From Melastoma dodecandrum (Eukaryota > Streptophyta > Magnoliopsida > Myrtales > Melastomataceae): a stretch of 64,000 nt of DNA. A program made the translations under genes and the position numbers. The stretch lies in NCBI GenBank assembly GCA_029817715.1, contig JARUPY010000397.1:4960001-5024000 (forward strand). Direction: 5' to 3'. The notes beneath the pieces are model-generated. The model was not told where the DNA came from. It saw only the letters and a program-made list of their open reading frames with translations, and did not search any database. Of the stretch, positions 10,901 through 22,200 are shown piece after piece. Each line of letters begins with the position of its first letter. Position 1 is the stretch's first letter.

Positions 10901-12743
10901 TCCAGACGTCCGCGGTACCCGCAGCGGCGCGCCAGCTCCCCGGCCTTCCTCCGGTCGCCCCGGAGAGCCGCGAATATGCAACTATCTCCTCCTCGTCAAG
11001 CTCTCTCCGGTGTAACCAGCTCAGCCCTGCCCTCGGCAAGTCTCCCCTCCGGCGACCCACGACGGTTTCGGTGCTCCTCGACGTGGCCGGCTCTCTTCCA
11101 AACCCAGCAGATCTGAGTCTTCCCGGCACCCTCACTCGGATCTGAAGTTCTCAGCAGCGGATCTAGGTCTTTCGGACGCTTCAAACCCACCCCACCCTTG
11201 TGCCGATCTTGACGGAGTTGACCACGACGCCCTCGGCAGTCTTCTTCTCAGCAATGGCTCGGCTACCTGGATTCCGTCTCTCCCCTTTAATCGACGACAG
11301 CTCCGAGCGATGAGTTCGAACACCCAGGACGGAAGGCTCTCTCCCTCTCTCTGGCTGTGGGTCATGGGATTTCGATCCCCAAAAGGTAATAAACTCACCC
11401 CTTTTTTTAATCTTGATTTTAATATATGCAAACTTTAGTTTAGCATTTTGACGAATTAACTGGTTTCAAAAAAAATTTTTTTAAACAATTATCCTCTTTT
11501 GATGATTACGACTCATCTTATTTAGAATTTATTATTGAACGCAATCTGAGCATATCAACCCCTATTTTAGACTTGTTCTTTTTTATAATTGTTAAAACTT
11601 TACTCTTTACATTGTTGTTTGGATTTATTATCTTTCTCGTGAATTGATATTTGATTTTTGCATCGCTAACATCCATCTTCCCTTGTTTTGCATGAAAAAC
11701 ACGACGAAATTTCTCGGATATCATCAACGATTTACACCAAGTGCATATCTCCGATCAAAACGGTAAGACAAGCCTTACCTTTCTTAATTTAATTGAATTT
11801 CGTCCGAATTCGACGATACTAACCACACTTATATTTTCTTTGCATGTACACTGAGCGTGCAACTTCGAAGGATCAATTCCAAAATTTCGAAGACAAACTC
11901 GAAGGCGCGTGTATCAAACCGCGCGGTTCTACCCCGGCCTAAAAAACCGCGGGCTTGAAGACAAAGCGGCCCCAACCTTCAAACCAAGGTACAAAGGGGA
12001 GGTGCGGGCCTCCCCGAATTTTATTTTAAGCCCAATTGTAACGGATTGCGGGCCCAAGTGCATAGGCCCGCAATCACCGCCCCTTCCCCGCTCTTTTGAT
12101 CTAAATAATTGATTGTGATTGCTTAGGCTCTAGGATTAATGTCGCATGCTTGTTCTAATCAAACAAACCTAAATTCGGGTCCAACACCCGTTAAAACGTC
12201 GATACGAGTCCGGCCCACTCCCGGATTGGGTCCAATACCCGTCAATCAAAAGTAACTTTTTTGGACAAATCGCCACCCTTTTCGCATGTGGTAGAGTACT
12301 AAGGTTAGTAAATAGGAATCCCCGAACCCAGACTCTGATTTTTCCGACTTAAAATCACTTTTTTTTTAACTAAGTCGGTGGCGACTCCGAATAAAAGTTT
12401 TTCCAAAGTAAAACTAAACCCCACTACCCTTCTTTTTCGGAGCCATTTGGGGTGAGGTGACGGCTACTCGAGCCGCTCCTTGGGCCCTCCCCGAAATTCG
12501 CGAGCGAGGCCTTAACGCCGCCTTTCGCTCGCCGCCTCCAGGGAACTGGAGACGGCTGGCGAAACGCCCCGCAGACCCGTTCGCGAATCAAGGGAAGGCC
12601 TAACCCGGGGCCCCTTTCCGCCGCGTCCGGCGTTCGAGCCGTAACGCCGACCGGACTGGGCCTCGGGGGAGCGGGCCCGGATCCTCGGGCTAGCCGGAAC
12701 CGCCGACGCGCGCCGCTAGGCCGGAAGGGCGCGCGTGCGTACA
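7924..12743 (+). repeat. Ogre LTR 1 (4,820 bp)
   Basis: TG...CA ends. Contains a purine-rich run with a long G tract (~9585-9710), three 26-bp repeats (9992-10069), an AT-rich segment (~11390-11840) and a GC-rich end. Long open frames (for example 10473-11015) recur in all three LTRs because the LTRs are copies; none resembles a known protein. It differs from LTRs 2 and 3 most strongly at ~11130-11370. A PBS-like TGGCGACTCC lies inside it at 12379-12388. Confidence 0.93.
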
Positions 12744-13430
12744 TCCCAGATGGCGACTCCACTAGGGACCTCCGCATGTGGATTCCTACCGAAAGCCTTT
12801 TTACCACATGCGGAGAGGAGTTACTTGTTTGCGCATGTAATTGATTGGCTCGATGCCCTTTGTTTGATCTCCTGTTTGTGTTCGTTTATCCGCTTTCCTA
12901 GGCATATATAGGTAAATCCCTATACCCGGGATTAGGATCTTTAGGGGGTCACCGAAAGGCACGGCCTCGCTGCTTCCTGCGGCTTGTAGGCTATGGACCG
13001 GGACCCGCCTCCCTTAGTCCGAGGGAGGTCTTAGAAACCTCCATCCGAGTCTAGAAATTGCTTGCCCACTACAGGTACCAGACGCCGCACGTGCATTTGT
13101 CTGTTACTAAGTGTCTGTTACTCGTGCAGGGACAGGGCAGGTATGTTTTGTATGCAATAAACTGTGATACTAAATCTGTTCATTTTGCAGCGGTTTGGGT
13201 TGGTCACAGGGGGGGTTTCCAAATTCCTTTTCTCCCTTCCTTAACTCCTTTTACCGCTTTAATGCATCCATACACATTCATAATCGTATGAATGCATTCC
13301 AATTCACGATTATTCTTGTAATATCATACATTTCATTTTTACTCGAACATGATTACATAAATCGTGGGTCGAATCATACCATACTAGGGTTAGGGATTGG
13401 AATGTTATCATCCTCGAATGACACCCTATT
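12744..13430 (+). other. 5' leader of Ogre unit 1 with primer-binding site
   Basis: Seven bases after the LTR, at 12751-12768, TGGCGACTCCACTAGGGA matches the second unit's site except A for G at one position. This type of site is described as tRNA-Arg-primed in Ogre elements. The remaining ~660 bp up to ORF1 is non-coding and nearly identical to 30171-30832. Confidence 0.8.
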
Positions 13431-14627
13431 ATGCAGGAAGGCCTCATGGAGCCCATCTCGCTGCGACAGAAAAATATGCCTAACGCCGATCATCTCCACC
13501 AGTGGCTGCCGTTGCTGAGGCCATCCGAACTCGAGTTCGTGCAGTCCAAGCTCAAGGGGCTCTTCCACCTCATGCGTCTGGAGTTGGACTGGGCTCTCCT
13601 GCAGAACCTGGTGGCGCGCTGGGATCCAGACTCCTTTGTCTTCCGCTTTGGGGACTTGAAGCTGGCACCGCTCTACGAGGAGTACATCAACCTCGCCGAG
13701 ATGCCTCACCGCACAGGGATACTGCCCCTGCCTCGGATCGACAAACCGAAGGAGTACATAGCGAAGCTTCTTCAGATATCATCGGCAAGTGTACCCGGGC
13801 TCTTCAACTCCCAAGGGGACCTCAGCATCAAAGACGTCGTCGATTTACAGCTCGTGCCATACAACCCGCGCATGGGAGAAGGCCAAGGATCGGCACGAGC
13901 ATTCATCCTCCTTTTCGTCGGGACGATCCTGTACCCACAGAACGAGAAGACGATCAACCGACGAGCTGTCTACATCACCAAGGCAATACTTGAAGACGCT
14001 CCTTTCCTGCCCAACCTGATCGAAGAGACCAACTTCAGCCTCACCAACATCGTGCGTGAAGCAAAGCGAGGAGTCCGCAACCACCGGATGACCTTCTGCC
14101 CAGCCCTGCTGCAGGTGTGGTTCTACACCCATCTCGGGATCACGGGAGAAGCCTTCACGAGGGAGCACACACCGGGGTTACTTGCCCGCATCGTCGAGCG
14201 TGCCCGCCTGCCTGCACGCTCTTTCGTTGGAGTGGACGCTCTGTTTCGGTCTCTGGAGCCTGCCGATTTCTACCAGAGAGCCCGCTGCTTCGACACGGAT
14301 GATGCAATCACCTCCTCGACGGACGGATACTTCATTCCGATCATGGGATTCGGAGGCACCTCCTACTACGCGCCGTTCCAGGTTCGACACCAGCTAGGAT
14401 TAGCTCCGAGGACCAGGGCACCCCCGCAGCAGCTCTTCCGACCACTCAGCCTCGACGACAAGGTGGTCAAGACAGCACTCCAGAGGGTGATCGCGCACAT
14501 CTCCCGCAGGTGGATGAATCTCACGGAGGAAATCTGCGAGCTTCCACCAGAGTCCGATGAGGAGGATCGCACAGCTCAGTCCCAGCGCTTCTGGAGGAAG
14601 CGTCATGCTCTATGGGATCGCACCTGA
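13431..14627 (+). CDS. Ogre ORF1, unit 1 (plant-mobile-domain-like protein)
   Basis: An intact 398-residue frame from ATG, upstream of gag, which is the diagnostic extra ORF of Ogre elements. The first ~110 residues (HLHQWLPLLRPSELEFVQ, LVARWDPDSFVFRFGDLKL, EEYINLAEMP) resemble the aminotransferase-like plant mobile domain or the related DUF7745 of retroelements, by recognition only. There are no obvious catalytic motifs, membrane helices or signal peptide. Its role in the retrotransposon cycle is unknown. The frame ends 304 bp before gag, so it is probably translated from its own or a read-through message. The unit 2 copy is 16 residues shorter. Confidence 0.8.
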   Translation: MQEGLMEPISLRQKNMPNADHLHQWLPLLRPSELEFVQSKLKGLFHLMRLELDWALLQNLVARWDPDSFVFRFGDLKLAPLYEEYINLAEMPHRTGILPLPRIDKPKEYIAKLLQISSASVPGLFNSQGDLSIKDVVDLQLVPYNPRMGEGQGSARAFILLFVGTILYPQNEKTINRRAVYITKAILEDAPFLPNLIEETNFSLTNIVREAKRGVRNHRMTFCPALLQVWFYTHLGITGEAFTREHTPGLLARIVERARLPARSFVGVDALFRSLEPADFYQRARCFDTDDAITSSTDGYFIPIMGFGGTSYYAPFQVRHQLGLAPRTRAPPQQLFRPLSLDDKVVKTALQRVIAHISRRWMNLTEEICELPPESDEEDRTAQSQRFWRKRHALWDRT

Positions 14628-14933
14628 TCGGCGATGCCTTCATGCTGCAATCGGGCCTGCGAGCCCATTCTATCTTTCCTTTCAGTCGATTGTATTTACC
14701 TTTTTATGACGATGTCGAACTTATTGCCTTCTATCTAATTCGTTTCCCTTCTTTCGGGGTTAAATTCGAGTGACAACAATCCAATCCCTACATTAGACAT
14801 CTCATGCATCACTACATGTCATGCATCCATAGTATCACTGCTTGATGCTAATCGAATTTTCCTTTATGTATCAAGGTACTGAGCAATTGGTCCATACCGA
14901 AAGCGCCCGAGATATCGCACAGTCAGGGCGGTG

Positions 14934-17900
14934 ATGGCTGAAGCTTCAGCAGGACCACCGCCAACTCCCATGATCTTGTCCCCGGCAGCGGAAGAAGAAA
15001 CAGCCCCCGCTGCTGGAGTTACTGTAGCCATCCCACCGCCCACCGCCATCGAATTCTCAGCTTCGATGGAGTCTGCATCACCATTCCCGATCTCTGCCTT
15101 CCCGCCGCTGCCCCAGACCATACTTGCGGCCGGGCAATCCTCCGACGGGAGAACATCGCCATTGTACATCCCGCCATTGACTGCGTCAGTAGCATCGACA
15201 GTGCAACCCTCGGCACCCCTACTGACTTCAGCTCCCTTCAATCCTGCCTCGAACACGCTAGCCCAAGGCGCCAGCGACCCCTCACTAGGAGACAAGGTGG
15301 AGTCTCTCACAACCGAACTCTCCTCCTTAAAGACGATGATGGCTGAACTTCTCCAGCGTCAGCTAGCAGCCGCACCTGCTCCTGCCGCCTCCCAAAACCC
15401 TCACCTTCCTCCTGTCATGCCAGGACCTCAAACACCACCGTATCCATTCTATCCTAGCCTAAACACTTCTCCAAACACTTTGCCTTCTTATAACCCACCA
15501 AACACTTTACCTTCCTACAACCCGGTCATGCCCGGATCCGCTACCTCCACAAGTGTAGCATCCTTATATAACCCACACAGGCGTGAGCCCCCCCTTTCTC
15601 TTCCTATGCCTCAACCTTACTTACCTCCATACTACCCACAGTCATCAACCTTCCAAGGGCCAACTCCCTACCCTCCTATGACATTCGGGCCAACTCCCCA
15701 TGTCCAAACACCAATACCTGGGCCAACTCCCTATCACCAGACTACCTCTACACCTCCTACCTTCAGAATCCCTCCACCAATTGCTACCCCGTCAGTTCCG
15801 CATGTGGAACCTGCCTTACCAAGCCCGCGAACTCGCAATGCGGCAATTGTCGATGAATTGTTCGGTGAACAACAACAAGCTAGCGCCTTCGAGACAAGGC
15901 TCGAGGCTAGGATTGCCTCAATGCAGCAGGAGGAGGCTCGCCGCATGGCGAAACTGGAAGAGCGCCTAAACGCTATCCAAGGGTATCGGGCGCACAACTG
16001 GGAGTCTGCCAACTACCAGATCCCTCAAATACAAGTCCCGCCAAAATTCAAAATGCCCGAGTTCGAGAAGTTCCGCGGGAATGGCTGCCCGGAACTACAT
16101 TTGAAGCATTTCTGCCACAAGATGGCTGTGTATCCGGCGGACGACAAATTCCGTATCGCCATGTTTCAAGAAAGCTTAGCAGAGTCAGCATTGCATTGGT
16201 ACTACACCAAGGATGTTAGCCAATACGCGACGTTCAAAGACCTGGCCCTCGATTTCCTCAATTATTATAGCTTTAATGTGGAGATGGCGCCCACGATCTC
16301 GGATCTGCGGAAATTGAGGAGATACCGCGCCGAGGACGTTAAGCAGTTTGCGTACCGGTTCAGGCACATTGCGTCTCAAATAAAACCGGTGCTCACGGAG
16401 AGGGAGCTCATCGATGAATTCCTCCAACTACTCCCACGCGAGTACATGCCCTACATGATCGGGCAGACATTCTCCACCTTCGCTCAAGTGGTCATCAATG
16501 CTGACAAGCTTGACGGAGTAAATCGAGAGGGGCTAATCCCTTCCCTTTCAGCCAAACCGGCAATGAAGCCCAGGCCCAAGGAGCTGATTGCGACTGCTGA
16601 GCAGAACAGGCAGTCGATGAGGGCAACACCACCCCCAACTTCGTACGCGCCAAGGACTTATGTAGCAGCCGCACTCAGGCCTCCAGCCCCGACAGCGACT
16701 CGTTTCAGACCCCCGGTCAACATGGTGGGACAACAGCAGCCAAGGCCTGCACAACCAGAGCGCCCCCGGCGTAGGCTCGAGGACTTGACTCCAACACCAG
16801 ATCCATTGGATGTCATGTTCGTCCGCTTAAGAGATATGGGCTTTATCAAGCCCGTGGAAGCCAAGGCCACCAACCCTTCATCTTTCGGATACAACCCCAA
16901 AGCGGTTTGTCAGTATCATTCGGGAGCAATGGGGCACGACACCAAGGATTGTATTGCCTTGAAGTTCAAAATTCAAAATCTGCTTGATGAAGGAGCTATC
17001 ACATTTTCGGCGCCAGCAGCCGCGCCAAATGTTAAGAGCAATCCTCTTCCTGAACATGTAAATTACATCGGGGCAAATTCCTTCTCCGTTTTGGCCGAAC
17101 AGGAAGAAGAGGTAAACATGTATGAATACGACTATGCACAACCAAGGAGTGTCAACGTCGTAAACGCCGGTCGTGGTCGAGGCCGAGGTCGCAGCCGAGG
17201 TCGAGGAAGAGGTCGAGGACCCCAGCCTAACAGGAAAGCTCAGCCCACAGTCATGCCTGATGGGTTTACATTGGTTCCCCCTCGGCGGCCAAGGACGCCG
17301 TACGTCTACGTTTCGTTGGGATCTGCACAACCTGAAGCGTGTCAGACAGAGTCATCGCCTGCAACGGAACCAAGGATTCCGGTCGTGATGGGACCCACCT
17401 GCACGTCTCTCAACTCAGAAGTAGAATTGATCACCCGCTCCGGAAGAGTGGTGCCAGCTCCTGAAGCCTCATCCCCAGCCGAATCTTCAAAGCCCAAGGC
17501 GCCTTCAAACGAGCAAATCCGCAAGGTGATTTATACGGTAAAGGGAAGCGACTACGATATAGTCGAGCAGCTCCGAAAACAACCAGCCCAGATTTCCTTG
17601 TTCGACCTCATCCACTCCTCTGACAAGCACAGGGAGATGTTAGAGAAGTTTCTAGCCGAGGTACATGTGCCAGAGCAGGTTGAAGTCGCCGCATTGGATG
17701 CGTACATGAGTAGCATGCTGGCGAACAATGTAATTAACTTCTCAGAAGATGATCTGCCGGAGCAGGGGCAGGATCACAACAATGCTCTCTTTATCACACT
17801 CCAATGTCGCGAAACCACCATCTCCAAAGTCCTCATCGATGGCGGATCTGGGGTCAACATCATTCCGTTGGCTGTAGCTCAAAAACTCGGCATCAGTATG

Positions 17901-18932
17901 GAGAAACTCCCACAGTCTAGTCTGACTATTCGGGCTTTCGATGGCGCAAAACGTCAGGCTTATGGAGAAGTCACGCTGGAAGTTAAAATTGGGCCGACGC
18001 TTTTCTCCACTCAGTTCCAAGTCCTCGAGACTGCGGGGTCCTTCAACATGCTGCCGGGACGCCATTGGATTCATCAGGCTGGAGCAGTTCCATCAACGCT
18101 TCACCAGATGGTCAAATTTTCTTCAGACGGCAAGCTCATCACAGTCAGAGGAGAACACTCAATGGAGCTTTGCCATGAAATCGACATGCCGTACGTTGAA
18201 GAGCCAACTGAGGAACCATCAACAGTTCAAACACTGGAAATGGTGAATATGGTCAGACATGACTATAGGTCGGATCCCTTGATGACATGGGGCAACATCA
18301 GCGCTGCAAAGGAGTTCCTCCGACATGGTTATCAACCGGGCCAAGGACTCGGAATCAGAGGACAAGGAATGATTTATCCGATCACTATTCCAGCTCCAGC
18401 AGGGACTACTGGACTCGGATTCACGGCCAAGATGCGGCGCAAACAGAACAATCACACTAGCAGCAAATCGGCCATCCGTTTTGTACGTTCATCTGCGGCG
18501 ACAATGGAGGGTGAAATACTATCGGAGAAACTGGAGAACGTGAAGATCCAGAGTGACGAGGAGGTCAACGGTGAGCGGACGATCGTTGAACATGTCAATA
18601 TCATCCAAGTGAATTTGGGGCAAGGTCATAGGCGTCGACCTCGCAGACGGGCTCGTTTCATACCTTATGACTTCGCCATTCCCTGGGATCAAATACCGGC
18701 GTATGTTCAGCAAGCCCGAGCACCGCCTTTTCGAGCTCCACGGGTGCCGATCCCGCCTAGGACGCCTCCAAGGGTTGAAGCGCCTCCAAACAGGCATGCA
18801 GATTCCCCTGCTACGAGCGAAGAAGTGGAGGGGAAACAGGACGAGAAGACAAGGACACAAGAGTCCGAGGAAGAAGTCTGTATGATGGAAGCGTCGATCC
18901 CGGCCGAGCCAGACATGCCTCTCGACGGGTGA
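14934..18932 (+). CDS. Ogre Gag-protease ORF2, unit 1
   Basis: About 1,332 residues from ATG. A Pro-rich N-terminus (~20-270) is followed by a short coiled-coil-like stretch (~300-345), the Retrotrans_gag region (~372-525) and a variant zinc knuckle CQYHSGAMGHDTKDC (~658). Then come an Arg-Gly-rich RNA-binding stretch (~745-760), a retropepsin-type protease with VLIDGGSGVNIIP (~965) and a G-patch (~1123-1165, HGYQPGQGLGIRGQG). The protease C-terminal motif here reads NMLPGRHW, whereas unit 2 keeps the usual LLGRPW, so this copy's protease is probably impaired. The stop (18930-18932) lies within the intron: splicing at 18928/18929 removes it and joins the frame to pol. Confidence 0.87.
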   Translation: MAEASAGPPPTPMILSPAAEEETAPAAGVTVAIPPPTAIEFSASMESASPFPISAFPPLPQTILAAGQSSDGRTSPLYIPPLTASVASTVQPSAPLLTSAPFNPASNTLAQGASDPSLGDKVESLTTELSSLKTMMAELLQRQLAAAPAPAASQNPHLPPVMPGPQTPPYPFYPSLNTSPNTLPSYNPPNTLPSYNPVMPGSATSTSVASLYNPHRREPPLSLPMPQPYLPPYYPQSSTFQGPTPYPPMTFGPTPHVQTPIPGPTPYHQTTSTPPTFRIPPPIATPSVPHVEPALPSPRTRNAAIVDELFGEQQQASAFETRLEARIASMQQEEARRMAKLEERLNAIQGYRAHNWESANYQIPQIQVPPKFKMPEFEKFRGNGCPELHLKHFCHKMAVYPADDKFRIAMFQESLAESALHWYYTKDVSQYATFKDLALDFLNYYSFNVEMAPTISDLRKLRRYRAEDVKQFAYRFRHIASQIKPVLTERELIDEFLQLLPREYMPYMIGQTFSTFAQVVINADKLDGVNREGLIPSLSAKPAMKPRPKELIATAEQNRQSMRATPPPTSYAPRTYVAAALRPPAPTATRFRPPVNMVGQQQPRPAQPERPRRRLEDLTPTPDPLDVMFVRLRDMGFIKPVEAKATNPSSFGYNPKAVCQYHSGAMGHDTKDCIALKFKIQNLLDEGAITFSAPAAAPNVKSNPLPEHVNYIGANSFSVLAEQEEEVNMYEYDYAQPRSVNVVNAGRGRGRGRSRGRGRGRGPQPNRKAQPTVMPDGFTLVPPRRPRTPYVYVSLGSAQPEACQTESSPATEPRIPVVMGPTCTSLNSEVELITRSGRVVPAPEASSPAESSKPKAPSNEQIRKVIYTVKGSDYDIVEQLRKQPAQISLFDLIHSSDKHREMLEKFLAEVHVPEQVEVAALDAYMSSMLANNVINFSEDDLPEQGQDHNNALFITLQCRETTISKVLIDGGSGVNIIPLAVAQKLGISMEKLPQSSLTIRAFDGAKRQAYGEVTLEVKIGPTLFSTQFQVLETAGSFNMLPGRHWIHQAGAVPSTLHQMVKFSSDGKLITVRGEHSMELCHEIDMPYVEEPTEEPSTVQTLEMVNMVRHDYRSDPLMTWGNISAAKEFLRHGYQPGQGLGIRGQGMIYPITIPAPAGTTGLGFTAKMRRKQNNHTSSKSAIRFVRSSAATMEGEILSEKLENVKIQSDEEVNGERTIVEHVNIIQVNLGQGHRRRPRRRARFIPYDFAIPWDQIPAYVQQARAPPFRAPRVPIPPRTPPRVEAPPNRHADSPATSEEVEGKQDEKTRTQESEEEVCMMEASIPAEPDMPLDG

Positions 18933-19242
18933 AACTTTCCATCTTTACTTTTCTGCACTTAGATAGATAGAGTCTAGAATAGGTCACCTTGCTACATTCT
19001 GGTCGCGGACTAGCAAGGTTGTCTATATGTAACGCGACCCCTAGGCAATACCTAGGGCATTTGTGGGATCGGGCCGCTGATGATCAGGGCGAATCCGAGG
19101 AAACGACGAGGGACCCGCTGAGTCCTGATCCCACAAAATTTTCTTTTGGTCCAACACGCATGCCTTGTTATGAATTGTCGCATGAAACGATATTCTGAAT
19201 ATTTCGTTTGGATACATTACTTTAATTTCTTCTCCTTTTCAG
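18929..19242 (+). other. Intron between protease and reverse transcriptase, unit 1
   Basis: Donor GG|GTGAAA at 18929 and acceptor tctccttttcAG ending at 19242, 314 bp. The donor removes the gag-pro stop codon, and exon 2 begins in the frame that runs into pol. Spliced and unspliced RNA would then give Gag-Pro-Pol and Gag-Pro respectively. A pro/RT intron is a described feature of Ogre elements. Confidence 0.75.
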
Positions 19243-22200
19243 GAACGGCGCTTCGGGAATACCCGGAAACACCCTGGAACAAGACGGAGAAGCAGTGGAT
19301 GATCCCAAGTCCATGGAAGGATACTATGGCTTGGAACAAGGTCTTCAACGACATGAAGAACCGAAGGACATCACACTATAGAAGCCGATTTCAATTAACA
19401 TCGGAACTCAAGATGATCCCAAGGAGTTATTCATCGGCGCAGATTTGTCAAAGGATGAAACTGAAGACATCGCCAACCTGCTAAAGGAATTCTCTGACGT
19501 CTTTGCTTGGTCATACACGGACATGCCGGGATTAGATTTAGACATTGTGGAGCACAAGATCCCTACAGATCCGTCAATTCATCCTATAAAGCAGAAGCAG
19601 CGCCGGTATAAGCCCGAGCTAGCCCTTGCCATCAAGGAAGAAGTGGATAAGCTGCTCAAAGTCAACTTTATCGAAGTGGCTACCTATCCGCAATGGGTTG
19701 CCAACATAGTCCCGGTCATCAAAAAGAACGGGAAGGTCCGAGTCTGCGTCGACTATCACGACCTCAACAAAGCAAGTCCCAAGGATGACTTTCCACTTCC
19801 GCACATCGATCTACTGGTGGACAACACCGCCGGATTCAACAGATTCTCTTTCATGGACGGATTCTCCGGTTATAACCAGATTCGCATGGCCGAAGAAGAC
19901 AAAGAGAAGACAACCTTCACAACACCCTGGGGCACGTTTTGCTATCGGGTCATGCCCTTCGGGCTCAAGAATGCCGGGGCAACCTACCAACGTGCTATGG
20001 TCGTCCTTTTTCACGACATGATGCATCGCGAAATTGAAGTCTACGTCGACGACATGATCGCCAAGTCCAAGGAAGATGAAAGCCACACAGTCGTTCTCCG
20101 AAAGCTATTTGAACGGCTTCGCAAGTACAAGCTGCGCCTCAATCCCGCCAAATGCGTATTTGGAGCGACTTCAGGCAAACTTCTTGGTTTCGTTGTCAGC
20201 AACAGAGGCATTCAGATTGACCCCGATAAAATCGAAGCGATTCGTGATCTTCCAGCTCCAAGGTCAGTCAAAGAGATCCGCGGCTTCATGGGACGCGTTA
20301 ACTACATCGGACGGTTCATTTCCAACCTGGCCGACACGTGCAAACCCTTGTTCAAGAAACTGAGGAAAGACGTCAAGTTCGAGTGGGATGATGATTGTAA
20401 AGTCGCATTCGAACAGATAAAGACATATCTGATAGAACCACCAGTTCTCATCCCGCCAAAGCCGGGGCATCCCCTCACACTCTACCTCACAGTCAGAGAA
20501 GAATCATTCGGAGCCATGCTCGCCCAACAACTACCAGGCGCCAAGGAACACGCAATCTACTACCTCAGCAAGAAGTTCACAGACTGCGAGTCTCGGTACA
20601 CCACTTCCGAGCGTACATGTTGTGCACTCATTTGGGTCCTCCACCGACTCCGACAGTATACTCTGCACTACGAGATCCTGTTAGTGTCCGAGAATGATCC
20701 ACTCAAATATCTCTTCGACAAGCCAACATTGATGGGAAGAGTCTCTAAGTGGCAATTACAACTTGCCGAATTCGACATTCGATTCCACTCCACGAAGTCA
20801 GTGAAGGGGAGAACGATCGCTGATCATATCGCCGAATATCCAGGAACAGATAATTCATCTCTGGAAATCGAACTGCCGGACGAGAACATCCTACTCATGG
20901 AACAAGAACCAAGATGGAAGATGTACTTTGATGGTGCAGTCAATTCCTCAGGATCGGGAATAGGGGCTGTGGTAATCTCCCCAGATGGACAATATTACCC
21001 AACGGCAGCCAAAGTCACGTTTCCCTGCACAAACAACATCGCCGAGTATGAAGCATGCATCCTCTGCCTACTTCGCGCACTCGACATGCGGGTTAAACTC
21101 CTCGACGTTCATGGAGATTCGGCACTCATCATCTCCCAGACAAACGGAGCATGGCGCACTCGAGACCCAAAGCTCATTCCATATCAGGATTATCTACAAA
21201 CACTAATCCGACAATTCACTGATATTGAATTTAACTATCTTCCAAGGACTGATAACCGATTTGCTGATGCTCTTGCAGTGCTCGCGTCGATGATTCCGTT
21301 GGCTGGAGAAATGGACATCGAGCCTCTTCGCATCAACATTGCGGACGATCCAAGCTGCATGCACATTGAACAAAGTCAACCAGAAGATTCTCTACCGTGG
21401 TTCACGGACATCAAGAATTATTTACAATCAGGAGGATTTCCCCAAAATAGCACAGGGAAAGAACGCAAGTTCATCCGGAGGATAACGAGAAGTTATTTTC
21501 TAGATGGTGATATCTTGTACAAGAAATCCTTCACGACGGCTCTCATGCGATGCGTCACGGAACAAGAAGCTCAAGCCCTCATTGTCGAAGTCCACGAAGG
21601 GGTTTGCGGACCACACATGAACGGATACGCTCTCGCCCAGAAGATAATGCGACAAGGGTATTATTGGCTCACGATGGAAGCAGATTGCATCAAATACGTC
21701 AAAGCATGTCACAAGTGTCAGATTTATAGCGACAAGGTGCACGTGCCTCCAACAAGACTTTACCCGCTATTTGAACCATGGCCGTTCTCAATGTGGGGCA
21801 TGGACGTAATCGGACCCATTAATCCCAAAGCATCCAACGGGCACCGATTCTTGCTGGTCGCAATCGACTACTTCACCAAATGGATCGAAGCACAATCCTT
21901 CAAAGAAGTCACAGCAAACAACGTCGTACGTTTCATGAGGGCGAACATCATCGCCAGATATGGAGTTCCAGAGCTATTGGTCACAGACAATGGTTCGAAC
22001 TTCAACAGCAAACTAATGGAATCCCTTTGCGTGGAATTCCGGATCAAACATCTCAATTCTTCACCGTACCGTCCGCAAATGAATGGTGCCGTCGAAGCTG
22101 CCAACAAAAATATGAAGAAGATTCTTCAGAAAACAGCAGTCACCTATCGCGATTGGCATGAGAAGCTCCCTTTCGCGTTACTCGCCTATAGAACGCCGAT

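Noticed and set aside
10473..11015. Long open frames inside the Ogre LTRs, repeated at the same place in LTRs 2 and 3
   Set aside because: They recur because the LTRs are copies. Frames overlap on both strands in GC-rich DNA, and no known protein features are visible.
13502..13993. Open frame of 163 codons overlapping ORF1
   Set aside because: Shadow of ORF1 in another frame; ORF1 has the longer, family-consistent frame.
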